Below, piece after piece: positions 47,321-59,499 of a stretch of DNA of 64,000 nt. A program made the position numbers and the translations under genes. Source of the stretch: Taxillus chinensis (Eukaryota; Streptophyta; Magnoliopsida; Santalales; Loranthaceae); the NCBI GenBank assembly GCA_023512835.1, contig CM042087.1, positions 17,578,853-17,642,852 of the forward strand. Reading direction: 5' to 3'. The notes beneath the pieces were generated by a model. It worked only from the letters and a program-made list of their open reading frames with translations, was not told the origin of the DNA and made no database searches. Positions within the stretch are counted from its first letter, which is position 1. Each line of letters starts with the position of its first letter.

Positions 47321-48890
47321 ACCGCAACTGTAAGAGGGGCAAGACGCACTTGGGCACGAGACAAAAAAGGGAGGTGGGGCACACATACAACGCAGGGGCC
47401 ACCCGCCTGAGTCGGGAAACGATGGCCGAGATAGATGTTGCATGAGCAAAAATATCGAATCGATATGAGTCATCGCGCTAGGAATCGTGCATCTTGGTCC
47501 ACTTAGACACTTGACCCCAAAGGGCCCCCAAGCAAGCTTGGAGCTCGTGGCCGAAAGAGCGACGCGATAGATGGCCAGCGTTCCAAACACACACAATCCT
47601 ATCGTGACACAAAAGATATAGACGGGGGTGGGGACGCAAGGGAGCCAAAGACCGAGCAACAAAGGGGGGGGGGGAGGGACAATCGGGCGGCCGGGCAGGG
47701 TCTCCGGCGCGAAGGCACAAAGGCTGGGTAATAACATCACGCGAAGAATGGGCCATCTATGATGGCAGGGAGGGCACCGTCGAGGACGGGTCCGAGCCAA
47801 AGACCAAATGGTCACTACAAGAACGTATGGAGCTAACCGTCCGGCTAACTCCGCCCGCCGGAAGGCTAGGACACTCCACGACAACAGGCGAGCTAACAAC
47901 AATGCCAAGAGAGGGGCTGGGAGAAGGCACCCCGCTTGGAGGCGTTACAGACCGAAGGTAGCCACGTTAGGGGGGCGGTAGCCCCGCACCAGGGGGCGTA
48001 GCAGCCCCACGACCATTGGCACCCCACGAGGAAGCGCACAACCTCGGTTACTACGGAAAGGTGTGACCTAGGTCGTGGGCCAGGGCCTCTATAATTCATA
48101 GGTTTAGCAACATAAAAAGTAACTGCAGGTGCACGGCGCTTGTTACCCGTTGGGCGACGCGGTAGGAGGTGCCCTACCAAGCCCCACACTTTGATCACCA
48201 AGCCTAAAGATAGTAGGCGGTGGCGAAGGCAGGTGGATCTGACCCACTTCGCGGAGCGGTGGAAATCCCCCTGGTGAAGGCGGGAAATGTTAATGTGCCC
48301 AACTAGACGCTTACGAGGCAAGAACAGATAGTTAATCAGGGGCCCCACAATCCTCCCGATAGTTGCCATATGTCAATTGAGTGCCCATCAAGGGGACACC
48401 GAGCATACGAGGAACAGAACCCGACGGTCGCAAAATAAGCCGTAACCAAGACCACAAGCAGAACCCCCTACTCCCGTAGGTTTCCTCGGTTTTCCTAGCC
48501 TGGAGCATAGGTAAGCCAAGGGGCAAGCCAAAGGCAAGCTCTCAACCCAACGGCAAGCCAAAACAAGCTACGACATGAAGGAAGGGAGGGCCACAAATGA
48601 CCTGTTGCACCGGCAAGGCAACGAGCGGGGAGAAAGGGGAGAGGAGTGAAATACCGCAATGGTAGGTATGCAGAACAGGGCCCGAGTTCTCACAAAGCGG
48701 GACAACAAGGTGAGCAGGATAAGAGTCGCATGATTCGCGGAGCAAGCCGGGAGCCCGCACAAGACAGCTATCTAACGGCCACTCACACGCCTTCACCTGC
48801 ATACGAGCGCGCCAGCCAGGGAAAATATCAAGCCGGACGCGCCATGGGGCAAGGTGGACACTTTGATCGTGCCGGTTAGTTTTCCCCATC
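47321..48890 (-). other. Presumed 5' region of the GC-rich LINE
   Basis: GC-rich minus-strand sequence upstream of the endonuclease with overlapping short frames (for example 47893-48369, 47291-47908). No zinc knuckle or known ORF1 domain was seen. It ends against the chromovirus RT fragment at about 48890-48905. Confidence 0.4.
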
Positions 48891-48904
48891 TTTGGCTTAT
48901 CGCC

Positions 48905-49179
48905 TTGCTATCCGGACTTGATAATATCCCGACCGTAGGTCCAGCTTGGTGAAATATCTCACTTTCCCGAGTTGGTCGAACAAATCCACTATCAAGGGTA
49001 TTGGGTATTCGTTCTTGATAGTAATCTTGTTAAACGCCCGGTAGTTGATGCACATTCTTAGCCCGCCATCCTTTTTCTTCTGAAATAGCACTGGGGCGCC
49101 AAACGGGGCCTTCGATCGTCGGACATAACCCGACTCGATCAGATCTTGGAGTTGTTTCCCTAATTCTACCAACTCTGGG
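48905..49179 (-). pseudogene. Gal-2: reverse transcriptase N-terminal fragment
   Basis: Minus strand: [27 protein letters not shown], then [21 protein letters not shown] and [15 protein letters not shown]. It starts right at the end of the Gal-1 LTR (49180) and is cut off by the GC-rich LINE. The protease-RT linker piece at 62741-63110 ends about 23 residues before this fragment begins, so the two are very likely halves of one element. Confidence 0.8.
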
Positions 49180-49564
49180 TGTCACGGGGTCAGCCTTTAT
49201 AGCAGCTTAACCCGTGCGACACCTAGTTTTCACCCGTACGAAGGAATGCTAGGTTAGCCTAACTCGTCGCATTTGGATCGAAACCCATTGATCCGTTGTA
49301 AAGCAATTGTGTAGGGAAGCATTTAGCGGAAAAACAATTGAAGGAAGGCAACAAATGATTGTATTGATTGCTTGAAAACTTTACAGCATCACTCCCCTAC
49401 ATATAGATGTTAACACTTTTCTGGTTATGACACCAGGAGACATCATATATGATCGAAATCTAAAATCTCTACAACTTACTCTATAAGCTAAGTTACAACA
49501 CTTTACAAGGGGAAAACACCCCAAAATAGCCTAAATATGCTAGGATAAGCCTCGTTTCGTGACA
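49180..49564 (-). repeat. 3' LTR of Gal-1 (385 bp)
   Basis: Minus-strand ends TGTCACGAAACGAGG and CCCCGTGACA. The polypurine tract (minus CGAGTGGGGGAGAA, 49565-49578) abuts it. The 5' partner survives only as 56057-56107. Confidence 0.9.
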
Positions 49565-49578
49565 TTCTCCCCCACTCG

Positions 49579-51040
49579 ATTTCGCAGCATCTTCGTTGCG
49601 TCTTCGGCTTCCTAGAACCCGTCGAACTGCTGGATATAGTGTTCGGTTTCTTCCCAGTACTCTTCAATCTCTTTGGAGAATTGCCCCAGATCCTCTTCCT
49701 TCTCCCAGCTTGCCTATTCAACCGGCCTGTTCTTCCATTCGACGTAGTACTCCACCCGGCTTGGATTTACGCCCCTTCTTGGCACGATTCTACGAGAGTG
49801 GATTTTCTCTATCTCTTTATCGTAGGTCTTGCCCATTGATGCTGTTGGTGTCCGCACCGCCCGCTGTCCGCTCGTATGTTCCAAGTCTTCAAGGTAAGGC
49901 TTGAGCAAACTCACGTGGAACACCGAATGCCTTTGTAAGCTAGTCGGGAGGTCCAGTTTGTATGAGACCTTCCCAACTCTCTTAAGAACTTTGAAAGGCC
50001 CCTCATATTGGCGCACCAAACCCTTATGCAATTGTATAAGTGCTTTGGTTTGGCGCAGAAGGAGTTTGAGTATCACCATGTCTCCTTCCTGAAATTTAAT
50101 GGGCCTCCTTTGTTGATCTGCCCACTTCTTCATTCTTCGCCGCTTTGTGCAAGTATGCCTTGGCCAGATCCGTCTGTTCATGTCATCCTTTTGCAAACTT
50201 AAACGCCGTAGGGCTCTTTCTAGTGTACCCTCGAGTGATGGAAGTGGGTGTCAATGGTTGCTGCCCAGTTGCGAGTTCGAACGGGCTCTTGTTCATGGAC
50301 TCACTCTTATGCAAGTTATACGAGAATTGGCTATGTCCAACAACTTGGCCCAATCTCTTTGATTGGCACTCACATAGTGCCTCAGATATAGCTCCAGTAA
50401 GCCATTGACACGTTCAGTTTGGCCGTTTGTTTGTGGGTGGAAACTTGTTGAAAAGTTTAAGTCCGAACCCATTATCCAGAACGGCTCGGTCCAAAACGCC
50501 CATAAATCGTGAGTCCCGATCACTCACAATTGTCTTTGAAATGCCCCAATACTTCACCACGTATTTGAAGAATAGTCGAGCCGTGTCATCTGCCGTGCGA
50601 TCCTTTGGAGCTGGAATGAAAACTCCATACTTAGAGAATCGGTCGACCACCAAAATGATTGTCCGCATCCTTCGGATCTTGGAAGGCAAACAATGAAGTC
50701 CATCGAAACACTTTCCCAAGGTCTTTCTAGAGTGGGTAACGGCTCCAATAATCCCGCCGGCTGCCGATTCTCTATCTTGTCTTGTTGACACACAAGACAA
50801 GTCCGCATGTACACTTGGACGTCCTCGTAAAGTTGAGGCCAATAGTAGCTCCTTTCCACCAATGCCAAGGTACGATCGACTCCGGGATGGCCAGCCCGCC
50901 GCGAGTCGTGACATTCTTTGAGGATGTCTCTCCTTAAACTTCCCCATTTGGGAACGTACACCCATTCCCCTCGAGTATGGAGCAAGTTATCCCTTAGCCA
51001 AAATCGCCTCGTCTTTCCAGCCTTGACGCATTCCACTAAG
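49579..51040 (-). pseudogene. Gal-1 integrase with chromodomain
   Basis: Minus strand. The HHCC zinc domain (LKECHDSRRAGHPGVDRT, TCLVCQQDKIE) and the first Asp (VSMDFI) are in 50554-51036. The second Asp (VSDRDSRF) and the strand around it are in 50414-50696, and the Glu (NGQTERVNGLLE) in 50293-50523, in different frames. 49714-50196 has the GPF/Y domain (EGPFKVLKRVGKVSYKLDLP) and a chromodomain (IEKIHSRRIVPRRG, YYVEWKNRPVE), closed early by TAG before ASWEKEEDL. The chromodomain is thought to guide insertion to modified chromatin. Galadriel-like is the best guess. Confidence 0.85.
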
Positions 51041-51134
51041 GACTTGGCTTATGGATCGTGCTCCATTCCTTCCTTTAGTTTGTCCATTAGGGGGAATTGT
51101 GGTTGGCTAATGGCTGCAAGTTCTGCCTTCCGAC

Positions 51135-52380
51135 TTAGTGCATCGGCCACCAAATTATTTGTGCCCGGTTTTTACTCGAGCACAAAGTCGAATCTGCTAG
51201 AGTCCTTGCCACCGTGCTTGCTTCGGAGTAAAGTTCCTTTGAGTTAGGAAATAACTTATAGCAATGTTGTCCATCTTCACCACGAACTTGGAGCCTAGCA
51301 AGTAATGCCTCCACACTCGAAGGCAATGCATAACTGCCGTCATCTCCTTTTCATGCACCGCGTACCTCCGTTCGGTGTCATTGAGCTTCCGGCTTTCGTA
51401 TGCTACCGGATGCCCCTCCTGCATAAGAACTCCACCGATAGCAAAGTCTGAAACATTGATGTGAACTTCATAAGGTTTCGCATGGTCCGGCAGTGCCATC
51501 ACCGGTCCGTTTGTCACCACTTGCTTATACTTCTCAAACGTCTCTTGGCAAGCATCATCCCACACCTAAGTCTTGTTCTTCTTTAATAGTTCCATCAAGG
51601 GTGCGGCAATGTGAGAATAGCCGCAGATGAATCTTCTATAGTAGTTAACCAAGCCAAGGAATGAATGCATCTCAGGGACTTTCTTGGGCGTCTCCCATTC
51701 CTTGATGGCTAACACTTTCTTGTTATTCATCTTTAACTTGTTGCCGCCAATGATGTGACCCAAGAAGGGCACCTCCTTCTTCGCAAAGTCACATTTCTCC
51801 TTCTTCACAAAAAGTTAGTTCTCCTTTAAGATTTGGAAAACCCGTCGTAGGTGTGCTTTGTGCTCCTCCAAGGTTTTGCTGTAAATGACAATGTCATCAA
51901 GGTACACCATGACGAATCTGTCCAAGTATGGTTGGAAGATCCGATTCATCAATGTATAAAATGTGGCAGGGGGCATTTGTGAGGCCAAATGGCATCACCA
52001 AGAACTCGTAAGAGCCATATCTTGTGACGCACGTTGTCTTTGCCTCATCACCTTCGACCATCCACACTTGCCAATATCCCAACCGCAAGTCTAGCTTTGA
52101 GAACCATCTCGTAGCACCAAGTTGATCAAAGAGGTCGGATATGAGTGGGATCGGGTAGTTGTTCTTCACTATGATCTTGTTGAGCGCCCTATAGTCAATG
52201 CATAGCCGCATCGACCCATCGTTCTTCTTTTGGAATAATATCGCTGCTCCAAATGGCGCATTGGATGGCCGAATGAACCCGGCATCTAACAAGTCTTTCA
52301 ATTGTTTCCGAAGTTTCTCTAACTCCGGAGGTGCCATCCGATAAGGCACCGCAGAAGTAGGCCTTGCACCGGCCTTTAGC
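51135..52380 (-). pseudogene. Gal-1 RNase H and reverse transcriptase
   Basis: Minus strand. RT begins near 52380 ([56 protein letters not shown]), then a shift; the active-site YLDDIVIYS lies at about 51885-51912. The connection (FLGLVNYYRRFICGYSHIAAPL) is in 51566-51808. RNase H in 51197-51565 reads VHINVSDFAIGGVLMQ, where the usual catalytic Asp before A/V-S-D is replaced by Asn. Confidence 0.85.
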
Positions 52381-52965
52381 TTGATCCTGTGGTCCACCTC
52401 CTGCTTCGGCGGAAGTTGTTTGGGGAGTTCGGGTGGCATAACGTCCCCAAGCCTTTCAAGGACCGTATTCACTTCGGTTATGGGCTCCTCCCCAACACTT
52501 GGGCATTCTTCCTTCACAATGGCAATGAAGGTTGGCTCATGTCGCCTAACTCCTTTTGACAGTTGGAGCGCTGAAAGAGACTTCGCCTTCGACTCTTCCT
52601 CACTCATTACCTTCAAGATACACGTCTTCCTCTCATCCATGATGCACATTGTGTTGGTGCTAGGAATTGGAATTGCTTGCACCTGGTCAACGAACTCCAT
52701 ACCCAACACCATGGGATAGTCGTCCATCGACACCACAGAGAGATTCTCCTTGCCTCTCCACTCACCGATACTTAGCTCGACACCTCAAGCCACACCATGG
52801 ATTGGACTGGCACCGGAGTTCACCGCCTTCACCAGCCCCTTCTATTCCTTGTAGACTATGCCTAGTCTACAAGCTTCTTCGACCTTGATGAAGTTGTTGG
52901 TCACACCCGTGTCCACCAAGGCCTTAGTTTCAAGGTTGTTGGCCTTAGTGAGTATGTACATGCGC
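52381..52965 (-). pseudogene. Gal-1 aspartic protease and linker
   Basis: Minus strand. ALVDTGVTNNFI (about 52890-52925) contains the D-T-G active site. It continues to [21 protein letters not shown] with an in-frame stop in between, then a linker to RT containing [17 protein letters not shown]. The linker closely resembles the Gal-2 piece at 62741-63110, showing the two elements belong to the same family. Confidence 0.8.
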
Positions 52966-54082
52966 CCCTTCGTCGTCCGAATGGTGGCACCTCCACCTTC
53001 GCCTTGATTGCATTAAGGAGTTGCAAGGAACCAAGCCTTGGATCCCTCGCATCCTCTCTTCGTCTTTATTGATCATCGCAAAGAGCTTGGAATGCTTCAG
53101 GCACTTGAACGCCTTGTGAGGGCCTTCACAAAGGAAATAGGAGATCCTTGGCTTCTCCCCGTCCTTGGAACTATTCGCGAAATGTTTTAGGCGAAAGTCC
53201 TTAGATGGTTGGAAGGGTCTCCCTTTTCCTTCACTTCGGTTGTCTCCCCCACGTTTCTCTATGTGGAACCTGTTTGCCATGGAAGTCGATGAAGAGCTAA
53301 TGGCCTTCTTCAGCTTCTTGTATTCAATGAGTGATTCGGCCACCGCCATGGCCGACGCCTGGTCTTGCACATTTCTCCGCTTGCGGCTCCAACTTTGCCC
53401 ATTGTTGCAATCCATCCATGAAGGAAAATAAGGAATCCTTTACAGACATATCCGGGATCTCTAATATCAGCTCGGAAAATTCACGGACGTACTCCCACAC
53501 TGTGCCTTTGTGGGTAAGGCGTCAAAGTTTTGCCCGAGACTCGTCCTCCGCATTCTGGGGATAGAACTGGGCCTTGATTTCTTGCTTGAAATCCGCCCAT
53601 TTGTCGATGACGCACAAGCCGCACTCTTTGTCGGCATATCGCCGCCTCCACCACACCATAGCCGAATCGACTAAGTATAGCAGAGCGGCCTTCACCTTCT
53701 TTACCTCGTCTACGATGTTTAAGGCATCAAAGTAATCGTGCTCCATGGTCCAGAGGAAGTTGTCTAACTCCCTCGTATTCCTTGACCCAGCATAGGTCTT
53801 AGGCTTTGGCACATCGATTTTGGAGCTGGAATGGCCGCCAACGCCACCTTGAGTGATCGCCATCTTGCATAGAGACCAATCTGCCTTGATATCTTTAATT
53901 TCCTCCTACATTGCCAAGATTTGGGACATGAGAGAACCCTTCAAGCCCTCGAATCGAGAATTCATGTAATCTATGAAAGAGTTGAGAAGCCCTTGCATCC
54001 TCCCATAGCTTTTCTCACCCTCTGAGTCTAGCCTTTCGATGCTTCCAATGTGCTCCTCGATCACCTCCATCTGGTTGGTTAA
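52966..54082 (-). pseudogene. gag: Gal-1 gag, main part
   Basis: Minus strand. 53522-53863 carries the Gag fold (VPKPKTYAGSRNTRELDNFLW, ALLYLVDSAMVWWRRRYADK, WADFKQEIKAQFYP). 52945-53415 carries the basic C-terminal region with a zinc-knuckle remnant, YFLCEGPHKAFKC (about 53100-53140), where the first Cys is Tyr. 53906-54082 is the helical N-terminal region (MEVIEEHIGSIERL), interrupted at 54083 by a solo LTR. Confidence 0.8.
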
Positions 54083-55836
54083 TGTCACGCCCCGGATTTC
54101 CAACCCGAGGAAACCGGTACGTGACTCCCCATTCACCCACATGGAGGGCAATGGGGTTGGATTACTGGATGCCACACAAGCAAGTCTAACAATTACAATA
54201 AATCAAATAAGCCACCTCTTTATTTAATTCCAAAACATCAAAGGTTCACAAAACAACCAAGTCCCTGATTACAGTTCAATCCCTTAGTACATTCCCCTCC
54301 CTGGGGTTACATAAATCATAAAAGTATATTACTGAAATGAACAATAAAGTGGAGAGGGTCTTCCACCTTGGTGTATCCACCTAACGCCCGTAAGTCCCTG
54401 GAAAACAAACAAACACAAGTAGGAGGGGTGAGCAACCACACTCGGTAGGGATCATGTCTCCCCAACCCATCCCATGTTCCTAGCATCTACATGCCATGTG
54501 TACAAGTGCGGTGTCGTGATACAATAATTTCAACAGACATAATAACAACCACATCTACAATATACAATCTTCCACTGCCACACGGGCTAACACTTTAACC
54601 ACAAGTGATTTAGCCGCCTCTTCAGCCAAGTTATTTAACCGCCTCTTCGGGCCAAGTGATTTAACCGCCTCTTCGGCCACTGGTTTAACCGCCTCTCAGG
54701 CAAAGTTATTTAACCGCCTCTTCGGGCCAGATACCACGATCAAGCACACAACACACATGGTCACTCAAGCATACAACCAAACACTTGGTGTGCACCCGTT
54801 CACAAGCGCACAAACCCCAACCATTCAGGCCATAGAGCAAACATCCAACATACATACATACACTAAACCACAAGTCCAGTCACACGGACATATTACCAAA
54901 CACTTAATGGGCATATACACACAGTAAGTTCACACAGGCATTTCATCAAACATGTAACAGGCATGTCATACAGGCATTTTATCAAACATTTTTCATGCAT
55001 CACACAAACACCAGAAACACCAAAATCGCCATTGAAGGCCAACATTCATATAGGAGGTCACACCTATATGAATTTACATATAAATAATATAACAGATATA
55101 ACTCACATTCCGCCCTAGGACCCTAGGACGGAGGAGGATTTAGGAAGAACAGAATCCCTACCTTACAACGGATCTTCCTTGCTCCCGCGCTAAACGCCGT
55201 CCTCCCCACGCAAGATGCTCCGAAAGAACCAAGAACTCCCCCTTCCTTCTCTCTCTCTAGCTCTCTCTCTACGACGGCCAGGCAGCACTGAAGTGAACCC
55301 TAAACCTAAAATAGAGAGCTTCTCCTCCTTATATAGACAACACAACATCAAAACGACGTAGTTTTGATTAAGTGAATCCCAAAGATCAAAACGACGTAGT
55401 TTTGATCACACAAGTTAGCACCTTTCCGCACCCATATAGGCCAAAATACTCGGAATTTCAACATGGTCCTTTGGAGAAAGTTCCTTAGAATGTCAAAAGC
55501 AAGGGAACCATGCAAAAATATGCCTGCACGCCAATTTGCACGTGAATTCCTCAATTCACGTGCAACTCCATATGCACTCCAAATGCTCTCAAACTTCACC
55601 CCTAGCCTCCTTGCATCATTTAGAAGACAACCACACTTGCACGTGAATTGGACCCATATCACGTGCACCTCACATACATGTCCAATTGGCCTGAAACTTC
55701 GTGGTAGATAGAGGACACCATTCTAAGCATCTTTCCTTTTGCACGTGAATTCATTGGAGTCCATTTACTAGGTCAAAATCTAGAAAAACTCTACTCAGGA
55801 GGCAAAACCGACTAACTCAAGGTACGGGTCCTTACG
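54083..55836 (-). repeat. Solo Tekay-like LTR (subfamily 2) inside Gal-1 gag
   Basis: 1754 bp homologous over its whole length to 12658-14420; ends TGTCACGCC (plus 54083) and GGTCCTTAC G (the last base altered). Flanks on the minus strand are TTAAT and TTAAC, a 4-of-5 match for a target duplication. No internal element sequence is present, so it is probably the product of recombination between two LTRs. It contains the perfect 13-bp dyad (55536-55565), TATA at 55329-55336 and a TTAACCGCCTCTTCGG array (54585-54735). Confidence 0.9.
55536..55565 (-). promoter_or_regulatory. Perfect 13-bp U3 dyad of subfamily 2
   Basis: TTGCACGTGAATT, loop CCTC, AATTCACGTGCAA. Each arm contains a G-box CACGTG. 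It occupies the same place as the CGTCATAT dyads of subfamily 1. Confidence 0.65.
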
Positions 55837-55992
55837 ATTAATGGCAACTCCACTTTGGCTAGCCGACTGTCCAGTGAGACATGTTTCCCTCGAAACGGAC
55901 TTGTCTCTCCTCCATTCTTTAGTGGTTTGTTTCTTCTCGCGGCCTTCGTACCCACCAGCACTAATGACAATGGATCCTCCATTTGTCATTTT
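55837..55992 (-). pseudogene. Gal-1 gag, N-terminal piece beyond the solo LTR
   Basis: Minus strand, ATG at about 55989: TNGGSIVISAGGYEGREKKQT down to SGVAIN, interrupted at the solo LTR and continued in 53906-54082. The PBS follows 45 bp upstream. Confidence 0.65.
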
Positions 55993-56039
55993 TAAATCGT
56001 CTCGAAGCTTTTACTTGTTCCACTAAACTTAGCACCAAA

Positions 56040-56107
56040 CCTGGCTCGATACCACTTGTCATGGGGTCGGCCTTTATATAGCGACTTAACTTGCGGCACC
56101 TAGTTTT
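56040..56107 (-). other. Gal-1 primer site and 5' LTR remnant
   Basis: Minus-strand TGGTATCGAGCCAGG (56040-56054) is a Met-tRNA primer site one base short. Two bases further, 56057-56107 matches the last about 50 bp of the 3' LTR (49180-49230) down to CACCTAGTTTT, where the L1 poly(A) begins. The rest of the 5' LTR is absent. Confidence 0.85.
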
Positions 56108-56402
56108 TTTTTTTTTTAAAAGGGGACGGCACCCCGGATTATTTTATTAATTAAAAGGTAGGCAAACACCCAAACCTTGAAAGGTACAAGAATTAGCAGG
56201 GCATAAACCTAACTCATCAAAGAGATACGGGAGGGAGAAACCAAGGGCGGGGGCATACCCATAACCCAACCTGGAGATTGAAAACATATCCAAAATAAAG
56301 AAATACAAGAGAGCGTGGCATACCATCACTCCAGGAAGAAAATACAAACCAAAACAAGAGTCTAGAAAAATACAAACCATAAAGCCAATAAAAACAAACA
56401 AG

Positions 56403-56910
56403 TCAATGAGAGCGGATGTTGGCAAAGCCCAAAGCATCCAAACGAACTTTACCTCTAAGGAGAGGTAAGCCATCAAACCGGGTAGCAAAGGCAAGAGAAG
56501 GGGCTTGTTGCCCCAAACCAGCAAGAAAGTCGAGAACATGGTTACCTTCTCTAGGTATGTGGGTAAGATGAGCGCGAAGAGTAGCAAGCATGTGATGAAG
56601 TTCCTTGAAATGGTAACAAAGATGCCAAGGAGCTCTTCCCTTGTGAGTAAGTAACTGAATAACACTAAGAGCATCCATCTCCACCCACAAGCTTTGAATA
56701 TTGTAATCAATGCACAAGCTAAGAGCTTTATGGAGAGTTAAGACTTTTGCGGCAAAAACATCGGTAGTAATAGCGATAAAAGACATATAAAAAAAGAAAA
56801 TTACCTAGCCTCCGTAATCTCTCACAATGCCCCCACCACCAACTTGACCAGGAGAGGAGTTAAAACTCCCATCCACATTAAATTTATAGCAGCCCCGAGC
56901 AAGTTTGACT
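56403..56910 (-). pseudogene. L1 C-terminal RNase H domain
   Basis: Minus strand. KFNVDGSF (about 56868-56891) carries the first Asp; the block 56403-56786 has AAKVLTLHKALSLCI (Glu expected, here altered in context), VEMDALSVIQLL with the next Asp, and HIPREGNHVLDFLA with the last. RNase H domains at the end of ORF2 are known in a group of plant L1 elements. A break lies near 56787-56820. Confidence 0.8.
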
Positions 56911-57419
56911 CAATAAATAGGCCTAGGAGAAGGCAAAGGAGGAGTGTGAGAAGAGCGGTTAAAATAATCCAAGATTGACTTACCACACCTCCATTGCCAA
57001 TGCTTGATAAGGCCAGCAAGTGGAGAGTTGAAAAATCAATCTATCAAGTTTTCAAATGATTCTATCCGCATAAAAACTCATACCACGATGTTTAGAATCA
57101 TTGCGTTCATTCCAAAGAAACCAAAATATAAGAATGGGAGTAAGAACTCGAATATGACCATAGCATTTATAATTACCACCATTCAACCAAGCAATAAGCC
57201 AAGAGCAATGACAACCATGAGAAGGAAGCATAATATCAAACAAATGAGCATAATGGTGCCAAACAGTGGAAGTTTTGGAGATAAAAAAGAAACAATGACC
57301 ACTAGTTTCAACATGAGTACAACATTGGCATTAGGAGGCAAGAGAGATGCCTTTACCTTGGAGAATCGCATCCAAAGGAAGCCAATTATGGAACAAACGT
57401 CACATGAAGAAAGAGATTT

Positions 57420-59280
57420 TTAATGGGATGGAAGCATGCCAAATATGAGCAAAAAGGGCCATCCAATGGCAATGTAACGCACATGATGCCAAGCACTAGT
57501 CATAGTAAAAATACCCTTGGGAGATAAGTCCCAATAAGGCACATGAAAACAGGATAAATCAAGAGAGATAGCAACAATGAGATCAACAACATGAGAAGGT
57601 AACAAAGTATGAAGCATATCAAGGTTCCAATGACCATCAAGCCACACATCTCTAACAAGCAAAGCGAGCAAGGGATAAAATCGGTGAAAGAAGCAAAAGA
57701 ACACTCACCAACCCAACAGTCATACCAAAAAGAAATGTTACTTGCATTAGCCATCCATCTAATATGAGGCTCGGTGAGGCTAGAAGTAGTCAACAACCTC
57801 TTCCAGGTTGGGAGAAGCCTGTAAGTGAGAGTGAACCAAAACAGGATGCTTACCTTGGCAATATTTAGGACGGAGGAAGGAAGACCAAAGACTAGTAGTG
57901 GTATGGAAGCACCACCACAGCTTTCATCTCCATAAGCACAATTAAGATCCTGCAAATTCCTAAAACCAAGGCCACCCTCCTTCACAGGAAGGCAAAGAGT
58001 GTCCCAATGAGTCCAATGCATGCATTTCTTACTAGAATCACCCCCCCCCCCAAAGAAATCTATTAAAAAGCAGCTCAATACGCTTAATGACAATTTTGGG
58101 GGGGGTCGAATCACCTAGAGAAGGTAAAGGGGCATGGAGGTTAAGGTACTCCTGGAGAAGCACAATCCTCCCCCCAGGAGAGAGAACCCATTTCTCCCAA
58201 CCTGACAACCTATCCCGAATTTTACAAATCAAGTCATCAAAAAGAAAGGCCTTTTTGGGGCCTTTATACAAGGGAATCCCAAGATACCTGCAAGGTAGAG
58301 TGGTGCGATGGAAACCAAGTGGTAGCGGCAATAATTGAAGATCTAGCTAAAGGAGCATGCTTACCAAGAATAAAACAACTCTTATCCTTATTCACTTTTT
58401 GGCCGGAGCACATCTCATAATCATGTAAAAAAAGTCATGACACGCTTTAAAGAGGATTTCATGCCATTAGTGAAAATAATAATATCATCAGAAAAGCAAG
58501 GTGAGAAACATATTGGGAACATTTAGCAAAATATCTCATAGAAGGCAAGGAAGAAAACGGTTGAGACATGCCTCTAGACAAGTATTCAGCTGCAATAATG
58601 AAAAGACTAGGAAACAAAGGGTCACCTTGCCTCAAACCCCGCTCAGATTTAAAGTATCCCGCAAAAGACCCATTCACCACAATAGAAAACCAACAGTTAG
58701 TAATTAATCTACTCACTTTCAAAATCCAAGTAGTGTCAAAACCAAAACAAGACAACATACGAAAGAGGAAACCCCAATCAAGCTGGTCATATGCTTTCAT
58801 CATATCAAGTTTAAGAACAACATTATGACCATGAGTATAATCATCCAAACAATGCACAAGTTCCTGGGCAAGTAAGATATTATCATCAATGAAGCGCCTA
58901 GGAATAAAGCCACTTTGATTTTCAAGAATGAGTCTAGAAAGCACAATGGAAAACCTACTAGCCATGAGTTTAGATAAGATTTTATTAAAGAAAGTACAGA
59001 AGCTAATAGGCCTAAAATCGGTTCAAGCCTGTGGGTTGTCTTTTTTGGGGATGAGAGCAATATTGGTGGAGGTGATGCCTCTTCCCAAATGCTCGCCCTC
59101 AAAAAAACCAACCACAACACCACACAAATCATCACAAATAATATGCCAACAAGACTGAAAAAACAAAGCGGTAAAACCATCAGGGACAGCGAGTGGAATA
59201 AATATCGGAATCAAACACCACGACCTTAATTTCAGCGGCGGTGGGAGTCCTATTAAGCTCAAAATTATCATCCACGGTAA
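57420..59280 (-). pseudogene. L1 reverse transcriptase and zinc-finger region
   Basis: Minus strand. FTALFFQSCWHIICDD (59023-59271) and TNIALIPKKDNPQA begin the RT. 58459-58965 has NQSGFIPRRFIDDNILLAQELVH, LKLDMMKAYDQLDW and the GLRQGDPL motif. The catalytic FSDDIIIF is intact but in the next frame at about 58470-58495. The thumb region (CRYLGIPLYKG, LSGWEKWVLSPGGRIVLLQ) is in 58038-58331. The downstream region (WTHWDTLCLPVKEGGLGFRNLQDLN) is in 57500-58114. Confidence 0.85.
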
Positions 59281-59499
59281 GCAAAGGAGGAATGAAGCTA
59301 AAATCAGTAGTGGAGTCGATCAAAGCATCATGGGAAAACATAGTAGTAAAATAAGAGACAACAGAAGCACGAATATCATCCAAAGAAGTCAAAACAAGGG
59401 TCGGAGCCTCCCGAATAGAAAAAATATGATTCCTAGCATTCTTTTTCCTAACCAACATATTGTAGTAGTGAGTATTACGCTCACCATCCACCAACCATT

